Below are positions 22,081 through 26,994 of a stretch of 26,994 nucleotides of DNA, one piece after another. Below the pieces are notes generated by a model. That model did not search any database and had not been told where the DNA came from. It was given only the letters and a program-made list of their open reading frames with translations. Location of the stretch: positions 1 through 26,994 of the forward strand of contig CAZBKJ010000017.1 in NCBI GenBank assembly GCA_964492495.1. The letters run 5' to 3'. The position numbers and the translations under genes were made by a program. The first letter of the stretch is position 1. Every line of letters starts with the position of its first letter. Source of the stretch: CAZBKJ01 sp964492495 (GTDB taxonomy: Bacteria > Patescibacteriota > Microgenomatia > UBA1400 > UBA12028).

Positions 22081-22090
22081 AAAAGAAAAG

Positions 22091-23563
22091 CTATAAAATA
22101 TTCATTTTTTTCTCGATTGAGTATGTGCGGATGGGCTCAAGGAAGATTACAGGGCTGTCTTTCACGACGGTTCGCTGAAACTCTTGATAGTAGAGACGGC
22201 GCTCTTCTCTGTTGGTTGATTTGCGTGCATCTTCTAAGAGTTTATCCACACGAGCATTTTTATACCGAGTGAAGTTGGTTGACTGGGTGGAGTGCCACAG
22301 GACATATTGATCTGGATCCGTTGGGATTTGTTGGCCGACGAGTAACACTTGAAAGTTTGAGAGATCAGGGACATTACTGATACTGATATCCACCTGAATC
22401 TTATTATTCTCACAGCTGCCTGTCCCAGCTTTCTGACACGCTGCTACTGCCATGGTACCAAGTTCTTCCCAAGATTTTTTCACCGTTTCAGCTTTTGCTG
22501 TGTAGGAAGGAATAGTTTTGAGTTCTATTGTGAGCGGAGTCTGAAGTTGAGCCTTTAACAGTGTATCGACGGCGAGATTCATATCCTGCTCAAAGCGATC
22601 AAAGTCTTCTTCACTTGAAAGATATGCCCAGGACTCTTTGTGAATAGGAGAAGCAATACGTTCATCACCTTGGGGTTTTTGGAGTGCATAGTTTAAGGCC
22701 TGACGCAGTAACTTATTGTTGTATTTCTGGTCTGTCCCATCTGTATAGCCTAAGTTAAAAAAGATTCCTATGTATTGGTCGTTATGGAGTTGCTGAACTT
22801 TGGTGACTGTTTGCCAATCTGCAAGATCTTCAATATTTTGTATCAGGTCAAGCTTGTCCACATCCCCATGCTTAAATCCCACGATGGCATCGTGCTCTGT
22901 TTGGTAAAAACGATAGATGAGTCGTTCTCTGGCTGACTCTAAAACGAGTTCTCTGATAGCAGGTCCGCGATAGAGCAGTCTGTGGATACGATACTCACCA
23001 AGACCAATAATGGTGTTTTTTTCTTGAAAGAAAATATTTTTACTTTTTTCTTGACGGAATAATGGCTGAGAAACCAGAGAAGGGAACGACGACGGGAGGA
23101 ATGGCTCTGGTTGTGCGTCGTCATTTTTTTGGGTGGAGATGCGATACATAATGTCATTTTGTGAGCGGGCAATTTCAATGTCTGAAAAAACATAGGTAAC
23201 ATCTTGAGGAACGACCACTTTCCCGTCCTGCCAGGTCATGTTGGGTTTTAATGCAAATCTATATGCTTTTCCATTTTCTTCGAGCTGATACGAGGATGCT
23301 AAGGCAGGTACTACCTGACCATCTTCTGCAATCTGCACCAAACCATAGCTGACTTTTTCCTGAATATCCCGTGGAAGGCGAGCAAGTGGGAAACTGCCTA
23401 CCCTGCCGATATACGTTGTTTTTTTCCAAAAGCTGACGTTTGACAGGAAACGAGGAAGTACGAGAAAAAATACGATTCCGCCCACCGTACTTATGAGCAG
23501 CAGGATAGCGTATTTCTGGATAAACCCTTGGATATACCAAGTGAATGTTCGAAGTGATGACAT
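22091..23563 (-). CDS. Family 5 extracellular solute-binding protein, membrane-anchored
   Basis: It resembles the substrate-binding subunits of peptide/oligopeptide ABC importers (SBP_bac_5). The 490 residues start with one membrane helix (about 17-38) and no lipobox, then SYGLVQIAEDGQVVPALASSYQLEENGKAYRFALKPNMTWQDGKVVVPQDVTYVF (a stretch typical of the family, about 72-128), LLRQALNYAL and a C-terminal region with YYQEFQRTVVKDSPVIFL. No permease or ATPase gene lies nearby, so it may work with an importer elsewhere or have another envelope role. It starts 9 bases after the SecG stop; a TAAACT box overlapping that stop ends 6 bases before the ATG and could give a separate leaderless mRNA. Confidence 0.87.
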   Translation of the reverse strand: MSSLRTFTWYIQGFIQKYAILLLISTVGGIVFFLVLPRFLSNVSFWKKTTYIGRVGSFPLARLPRDIQEKVSYGLVQIAEDGQVVPALASSYQLEENGKAYRFALKPNMTWQDGKVVVPQDVTYVFSDIEIARSQNDIMYRISTQKNDDAQPEPFLPSSFPSLVSQPLFRQEKSKNIFFQEKNTIIGLGEYRIHRLLYRGPAIRELVLESARERLIYRFYQTEHDAIVGFKHGDVDKLDLIQNIEDLADWQTVTKVQQLHNDQYIGIFFNLGYTDGTDQKYNNKLLRQALNYALQKPQGDERIASPIHKESWAYLSSEEDFDRFEQDMNLAVDTLLKAQLQTPLTIELKTIPSYTAKAETVKKSWEELGTMAVAACQKAGTGSCENNKIQVDISISNVPDLSNFQVLLVGQQIPTDPDQYVLWHSTQSTNFTRYKNARVDKLLEDARKSTNREERRLYYQEFQRTVVKDSPVIFLEPIRTYSIEKKMNIL

Positions 23564-23572
23564 GGATACAGT

Positions 23573-23794
23573 TTACACCAACACGATGGTGATCAGTGAG
23601 ATAATGCCAAACAGAATGCTTAAGATAATTGTTGCGACAAAGACAACACGCTCAACTCCTCGTTTGGTATGATAGCTTTCTCCTCCACCACCCCAAGTAC
23701 TTCCAAGGCCAGTGCCTTGAGACTGCAGGAGCACGGTTCCGATTAGGAGAATGGATATGACAATTTGGATGATAAGGAGAACAGAACTATTCAT
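23573..23794 (-). CDS. secG: Preprotein translocase subunit SecG
   Basis: SecG is the small non-essential partner of SecYE in the inner-membrane protein export channel. The 73 residues show the usual two helices (about 4-23 and 49-71) joined by the conserved cytoplasmic loop LLQSQGTGLGSTWGGGGES, with the GxGLGxxxGGG pattern. No Shine-Dalgarno is visible; TAGAAT on the minus strand lies 14 bases before the ATG, giving a leader of only a few bases. It is followed by the solute-binding protein gene on the same strand. Confidence 0.92.
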   Translation of the reverse strand: MNSSVLLIIQIVISILLIGTVLLQSQGTGLGSTWGGGGESYHTKRGVERVVFVATIILSILFGIISLITIVLV

Positions 23795-23848
23795 AGAATG
23801 TGTGTTGTATTCTATCGTGAGCGAGTAAAAAAAGCCAGAGAGACATGA

Positions 23849-23854
23849 TACATT
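23849..23854 (+). promoter_or_regulatory. Extended -10 box of tatD
   Basis: TGATACATT is an extended -10 whose hexamer TACATT ends 10 bases before the ATG at 23865, so the leader is at most a few bases. This supports the ATG over the in-frame GTG at 23856. Confidence 0.5.
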
Positions 23855-23864
23855 AGTGTCATCT

Positions 23865-24791
23865 ATGATCGATACCCATTGTCACTTAAACCTTCCACCA
23901 TTATCCGATGATCCTGCCAAGTATTGGGAAGAATCACAAGATCAAGGAGTCACCAATGCAGTGATTGTTGGTGCAGATATCAATTCAAGCAAGCTTGCGG
24001 TGGAAATTGCGAGAGAGCTGAAACTGAAGGCTGCTGTCGGAATTCATCCGGAGGAAGCGGGCGGTCAGGTACAAGGTGCAAGGGATCAGGAACGAGAAGA
24101 TAGCGAGAACAAGCGAACAGAGGCAAGAGGTCGGGAGATAGCAGAGACAAGAGGTCAGGGGCAAGAGGCAAGAGAAAAAAATTCCTATTTGAAAGATGAA
24201 CTTGAGAAGTTACTCACAGATGACGTTGTGTGTGCGATTGGGGAGTGTGGATTGGATTATTCGTCATGTACTTCAGAGAACTTGGAGAAGTTACAAGAAA
24301 ACCAGAGGAACTTATTTGAGCTTCAACTAGAACTTGCTCTGTCGCACAGGCTTCCCCTCATAATTCATTGTCGTAACACCAGAAAAGTTACAGATATCGT
24401 CACCTGGGATGCATACACGGATTTACTCACACTTTTGGAAAACGCGAAGAAACAGTATGGAGAGTTGCCCCATTTTGTCCTTCACTGCGCTTCTGGAAGT
24501 GTGTCGTATGTCAAACGCGCTGTGGCTCTTGGGGCGTATGTCAGTTTTGCTGGAAACGTGACGTACCCATCAGCAACTGCAATTCGTGATCTTCTTGCTG
24601 TCGTACCTTTTGACAGACTACTTGTAGAAACTGATTCGCCTTTTTTAAGTCCGCAGAGTCAACGTGGAAAAATCAATACCCCCGCGGGTGTCATGGAGAC
24701 TGCACGTTTCCTGGCTGATTTTTTGCAGATACCCTTTGAGAAGTTGCAAGAAAAAACGACGGACAATGCGAAGAAGTTTTTTCACCTGTAA
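23865..24791 (+). CDS. tatD: TatD-family metal-dependent nuclease with in-frame repeat insertion
   Basis: A TIM-barrel hydrolase of the TatD family, whose members act as 3'-5' exonucleases in DNA repair. Metal ligands are all present: HCH in IDTHCHL (5-7), Glu in IGECGLDY, His in LIIHCRN and LHCASG, and Asp in VETDSPFL. At 308 residues it is ~45 longer than usual. The excess is one hydrophilic block, about residues 67-106 (Arg/Glu/Gln/Gly-rich), between GIHPEEA and YLKDELEKLL, where relatives have a short loop. Its DNA is made of the GGNMAGR heptamers found in the intergenic islands. The frame is open through the block and the enzyme motifs continue normally, so the gene is probably still functional. 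The ATG at 23865 is preferred to GTG 23856. Confidence 0.93.
   Translation: MIDTHCHLNLPPLSDDPAKYWEESQDQGVTNAVIVGADINSSKLAVEIARELKLKAAVGIHPEEAGGQVQGARDQEREDSENKRTEARGREIAETRGQGQEAREKNSYLKDELEKLLTDDVVCAIGECGLDYSSCTSENLEKLQENQRNLFELQLELALSHRLPLIIHCRNTRKVTDIVTWDAYTDLLTLLENAKKQYGELPHFVLHCASGSVSYVKRAVALGAYVSFAGNVTYPSATAIRDLLAVVPFDRLLVETDSPFLSPQSQRGKINTPAGVMETARFLADFLQIPFEKLQEKTTDNAKKFFHL
24063..24179 (+). repeat. Heptamer repeat inserted in frame inside tatD
   Basis: About 117 bases (39 codons). Clean heptamer runs occur at 24063-24090 (GGTCAGG, TACAAGG, TGCAAGG, GATCAGG), 24115-24135 (GAACAGA, GGCAAGA, GGTCGGG) and 24146-24173 (GACAAGA, GGTCAGG, GGCAAGA, GGCAAGA), with decayed units between. Positions 24066-24089 match array 1 at 21 of 24 bases. 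It has the same orientation as the intergenic arrays relative to the plus strand but lacks the palindromic unit. Three heptamers equal seven codons, and the plus-strand unit rarely contains stop codons. Confidence 0.8.
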
Positions 24792-24797
24792 ATAAGG

Positions 24798-24803
24798 TAG
24801 AAT
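24798..24803 (+). promoter_or_regulatory. -10 box of prfB (leaderless)
   Basis: TAGAAT ends 6 bases before the prfB ATG at 24810, only 6 bases after the tatD stop codon. No Shine-Dalgarno is present, so prfB may have its own leaderless mRNA in addition to any read-through from tatD. Confidence 0.5.
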
Positions 24804-24809
24804 ATCCAC

Positions 24810-25904
24810 ATGATCTCGATTGAACACACAACAAAACGAGCAGAAGAGACAGCGCGCTTTCAGATGATGTACGAGAAATTGTTGATCCCTGAAAAGATCA
24901 AGCGAGTGAAAGAACTTGCTGCCATGCAAGAAGATCCAAGCTTCTGGTCAAATCAAGAACAAGCGCGAACCATCGGACAAGAAAATGCTCGGCTTTCTGC
25001 AGTAATTAATCAGGCAAAACAGATTGAAGATCATGTGAAAGATCTAGAAAGTATCGAAGAGCTGGTGGCAAGTTCTCCTGATCCAGCCTTGGAAGGCGAG
25101 TATGCGCAAAAACTCTTGGCACTTTCAAAAGAACTGGACGCATTAGAGACCCAGATCTTTTTATCTGGCAGGTACGATGGACATGATGCCATTCTCACAA
25201 TCCATGCAGGTCAAGGTGGTACAGAGGCGAATGACTGGGCAAGCATGGTACTTCGTATGTACATGCGCTACTTTGAACGTAAAGGCTGGAAAATGGAGTT
25301 TGTCGATGAGTCACGTGCGGAGGAAGGACTAAAATCAGCGACGCTTATTGTCCATGGTGAGTATGCGTATGGATATCTTCGAAATGAATCAGGCGCTCAT
25401 CGTTTGGTCAGGCTCTCTCCGTTTAATGCCGATAATCTACGTCAAACTTCTTTTGTGGGAGTAGAGATTATGCCGCTTATTGAAGAAGACGATAGTACTA
25501 TTGAGTTAAATCCTGATGATTTGGAGTGGCAGTTTACCCGTGCAGGTGGGCACGGAGGACAAAACGTCAACAAAGTAAACTCTGCAGTTATCTTAAAACA
25601 TGTACCATCCGGCATTATTGTCGAGTGTAGACAAGAACGCTACCAAGAACAAAATAAAAAAACGGCACTTTCAATACTTAAATCAAAGCTTGCAGTCGTT
25701 GAAGAAGAAAAGCGACGTGAAGAGCTTGCGAGAGTGAAGGGTGAGTACAAGGTAGCAGGTTGGGGAAATCAGATCAGAAACTATGTGCTTCATCCGTATC
25801 ACTTGGTAAAAGACACTCGAACGAAAGTAGAGACATCTGACACCCAAGCTGTTCTTGATGGCGATATCGATCTTTTTGTAGAGAGCTGTTTGCGAATGCT
25901 CTAA
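24810..25904 (+). CDS. prfB: Peptide chain release factor 2
   Basis: RF2 recognises UAA and UGA stop codons on the ribosome and triggers release of the finished protein. The 364 residues are full length, with the RF2 codon-reading tripeptide SPF (203-205), the catalytic GGQ (249-251, in AGGHGGQNVNKVNSAV) and the C-terminal VKDTRTKVETSDTQAVLDGDID. Many bacteria regulate prfB by a +1 frameshift at an in-frame TGA near codon 26; here the frame is continuous from the ATG, so that control is absent. Presence of RF2 agrees with UGA acting as a stop in this genome. The gene is predicted leaderless, with TAGAAT 6 bases before the ATG. Confidence 0.97.
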   Translation: MISIEHTTKRAEETARFQMMYEKLLIPEKIKRVKELAAMQEDPSFWSNQEQARTIGQENARLSAVINQAKQIEDHVKDLESIEELVASSPDPALEGEYAQKLLALSKELDALETQIFLSGRYDGHDAILTIHAGQGGTEANDWASMVLRMYMRYFERKGWKMEFVDESRAEEGLKSATLIVHGEYAYGYLRNESGAHRLVRLSPFNADNLRQTSFVGVEIMPLIEEDDSTIELNPDDLEWQFTRAGGHGGQNVNKVNSAVILKHVPSGIIVECRQERYQEQNKKTALSILKSKLAVVEEEKRREELARVKGEYKVAGWGNQIRNYVLHPYHLVKDTRTKVETSDTQAVLDGDIDLFVESCLRML

Positions 25905-25936
25905 ACTGATATTTTCCAAAAGACAGCGAGATATGA

Positions 25937-25942
25937 TAGAGT
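25937..25942 (+). promoter_or_regulatory. Extended -10 box of the 25950 gene (leaderless)
   Basis: TGATAGAGT (TGn extension plus TAGAGT) ends 7 bases before the ATG at 25950, with no Shine-Dalgarno in between. The hexamer is a weaker match than the others. Confidence 0.4.
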
Positions 25943-25949
25943 AATCTCT

Positions 25950-26546
25950 ATGGATACCACTGCCCCTACAACTCAACCCCAAGTGCAATCAACTCAACAA
26001 CCAGGAGCACAACCCAATCTTTTCGCGCAAAAGCTTGCAATGGAGAAAACCCCTATGGCAAAACAGACAAAAATTCTTGTTCCACTCGTTTTAATGACAA
26101 TTTTCGCTGGTATTGGTACTGGTTATGTTGTTGCTTCGATGACTACACCAACTGTGGTGACCCAAGCTCCTGAGACCTCTACTGATGGTGGCGACGAAGC
26201 AGGGCTTGAAGCTGCTGCCGCTGTCAAAGTAGGACAGACATTTGGCGCACCTGATGCAAGTGCATTTAAAGATAGTGCTGATGGGGTTCTGCTTGCTGGT
26301 GGACTTGAAGGTGAAGGATCTCACCGAATTGTGCGCGAAGGCGGACAGTCACAAAATGTGTACCTTACGTCATCTATCGTTGATTTGAAAATGTTTGAAG
26401 GTCACAGTGTCAAAGTGTACGGCGAGACGTTCAAAGCCCAAAAAGCCGGATGGCTTATGGATGTAGGACGAGTAGAAATAAAAGAACTCAATGCAGAGCT
26501 TCCTTCATGGGTAAAACCAGCAGACGTGGAAGAACAAAGTGAATAA
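25950..26546 (+). CDS. Bitopic membrane protein of unknown function
   Basis: A 198-residue protein with a Gln/Thr/Pro-rich cytoplasmic N-terminus (1-40), one membrane helix (about 43-63), a Thr/Asp/Ala-rich linker, and a C-terminal external domain (about 92-190) with a GVLLAGGLEGEGSHRIVREGG segment and YLTSSIVDLKMFEGHSVKVYGETF, which resembles a small OB-like or beta-sandwich fold (inference from strand pattern only). I do not recognise a family. The start is predicted leaderless. Confidence 0.7.
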   Translation: MDTTAPTTQPQVQSTQQPGAQPNLFAQKLAMEKTPMAKQTKILVPLVLMTIFAGIGTGYVVASMTTPTVVTQAPETSTDGGDEAGLEAAAAVKVGQTFGAPDASAFKDSADGVLLAGGLEGEGSHRIVREGGQSQNVYLTSSIVDLKMFEGHSVKVYGETFKAQKAGWLMDVGRVEIKELNAELPSWVKPADVEEQSE

Positions 26547-26552
26547 GTTTTT

Positions 26553-26657
26553 ATGGGTGTAAATAAATCAAAAGACCTCGCTATCGATGGTTTCGATGTT
26601 GACAAGATAACAGATACTACGGCTTACTCGCGAATGCTAGGCAAAAGAACACTATGA
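26553..26657 (+). CDS. Short ORF, probably the cut-off start of a host gene
   Basis: ATG to TGA gives 34 residues (MGVNKSKDLAIDGFDVDKIT... ending GKRTL). It begins 6 bases after the preceding stop. Its base composition matches the rest of the window, and the sequence changes character at or just after its end, so it is more likely the 5' fragment of a longer gene cut by a sequence join than a genuine 34-residue protein. Its frame happens to continue after the TGA into the foreign-looking ORF. Confidence 0.35.
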   Translation: MGVNKSKDLAIDGFDVDKITDTTAYSRMLGKRTL

Positions 26658-26732
26658 GCTACGGACGAAATTGACGCTCGTCTTGAATCTGGGGAAATAT
26701 CCCCGCCAGAGGCTGACCTACCCTGCCGCTAA
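26658..26732 (+). pseudogene. 3' fragment of a foreign gene
   Basis: Open frame reading ATDEIDARLESGEISPPEA and ending at TAA (26730-26732), with no start of its own. It is followed by a terminator-like stem and a GC-richer intergenic stretch leading to an alphaproteobacterial-type gene. It is best read as the tail of the upstream gene in the foreign genome. The gene cannot be named from 24 residues. Confidence 0.35.
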
Positions 26733-26752
26733 CGGGCTTTTGTTGGCAGGGT
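26720..26752 (+). terminator. Terminator-like hairpin in the foreign tail
   Basis: A perfect 8-bp stem (ACCCTGCC at 26720-26727, GGCAGGGT at 26745-26752) encloses the stop codon of the fragment ending at 26732 and is followed by TTTGG, a weak T-run. It plausibly ends transcription of the upstream foreign gene. The intergenic stretch 26753-26835 shows nothing else I can name. Confidence 0.4.
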
Positions 26753-26835
26753 TTGGCAGAGTGCTTGGCGAAGCGGCCTTGGCCTGTTATTCTAGTGACA
26801 AGGGGCTTCAGACCCCGGGCAATGTGAGGCGTATC

Positions 26836-26994
26836 ATGGCAATTTCTCGACGCAACTTTATCGTTTTGGGCGCATCTTCTTTGGGGATTGCGGCCTGTGA
26901 CAGTGCCATCATGGGCAATGGCGTGAATTCTAACGCGGGCCAGAAAATTGACGCGCGGGTTGAAGCGACCAAGGACTACCTGCTCACCCAATAC
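26836..26994 (+). CDS. Start of a SYLF/YSC84-like lipoprotein, cut by the window end (foreign)
   Basis: The 53 visible residues begin MAISRRNFIVLGASSLGIAAC, a twin-Arg-containing lipoprotein signal with a GIAAC lipobox (Cys21), followed by an NGVNSNAGQKIDARVEATKDYLL segment. This resembles the N-terminus of lipid-binding SYLF-domain (YSC84-related) lipoproteins of Rhodobacteraceae-type alphaproteobacteria. The gene continues beyond the window. Codon use is GC-rich (GCG, GGC, CGC, CTG), unlike the A/T-ending codons of the preceding genes. The family assignment rests on the N-terminus only. Confidence 0.6.
   Translation, partial: MAISRRNFIVLGASSLGIAACDSAIMGNGVNSNAGQKIDARVEATKDYLLTQY

Noticed and set aside
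23980..24171. A 63-codon minus-strand frame inside tatD
   Set aside because: It is the reverse reading of the heptamer insertion, low in complexity and inside a well-supported gene.
26553..26732. One gene read through the TGA at 26655 by recoding
   Set aside because: The frame continues by chance (one in three). TGA ends several genes here and RF2 is present. Composition changes at the same place, so a sequence join explains it better.
1..26994. tRNA, rRNA or transposase genes
   Set aside because: I looked for cloverleaf ends, rRNA-like conserved stretches and transposase motifs on both strands and found none I could support.

Overview
The window looks like a metagenome-assembled fragment of a Candidate Phyla Radiation (Patescibacteria) bacterium, most plausibly Microgenomates-like. 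This rests on gene style, not on a marker tree. The genes are compact, with moderate-to-low GC. Core enzymes are trimmed or divergent: a 330-residue phosphoglycerate kinase, a MurF-like ligase with a membrane N-terminus, a minimal HU. There are many small single-pass membrane proteins of unknown function. The code is standard: TGA is a stop in several genes and a full RF2 is encoded. The last ~340 bases do not belong: they are GC-richer and encode the start of an alphaproteobacterial-type SYLF lipoprotein, so the right end is probably a chimeric join.

Layout. 48-3391: membrane protein, GAPDH, membrane protein, PGK (lower glycolysis). 3392-3656: a promoter followed by a strongly structured leader for a secreted M23 peptidase (3657-4322). 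4326-6199: polyprenyl synthase and a DUF62-family protein in one operon. 6321-8307: CAP-domain membrane protein, small membrane protein and an RmlA-like nucleotidyltransferase. 8392-9363: an AT-richer phosphoribosyltransferase-like gene. 9432-15220: an envelope-glycan block on the minus strand (GT2, small ORF, GT-C transferase, small membrane protein, WecA/TagO-like phosphoglycosyltransferase, UbiA-type polyprenyl-phosphate phosphoribosyltransferase). 15221-15509: repeat island 1. 15510-16778: secreted protein, HU, RRM/RGG protein. 16934-18904: two paired envelope proteins and a membrane protein. 18935-21694: lipoprotein cyclophilin divergent from an alpha/beta hydrolase plus MurF-like ligase. 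21695-22090: repeat island 2. 22091-26546: membrane-anchored solute-binding protein, SecG, TatD (with an in-frame repeat insertion), RF2, membrane protein. 26658-26994: foreign tail.

Much of the window makes or remodels the cell envelope: lipid carrier (polyprenyl synthase), lipid-linked sugars (WecA/TagO-like, UbiA-like, GT2, GT-C, RmlA-like), peptidoglycan (MurF-like, M23) and secretion (SecG). The rest is glycolysis, translation termination and nucleic-acid binding.

Three signals stand out. (1) A composite repeat family: arrays of a 7-bp unit (consensus GGNMAGR) run directly into short palindromes ending in a GAAGAATAA tag. It occurs in two intergenic islands, and the heptamer part alone lies in frame inside tatD. 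(2) Many genes have a -10 box 6-8 bases before the ATG and no Shine-Dalgarno sequence, implying leaderless mRNAs; one pair is driven divergently from overlapping -10 boxes. (3) Five consecutive hairpins lie in the ~115-nt leader of the M23 peptidase gene.
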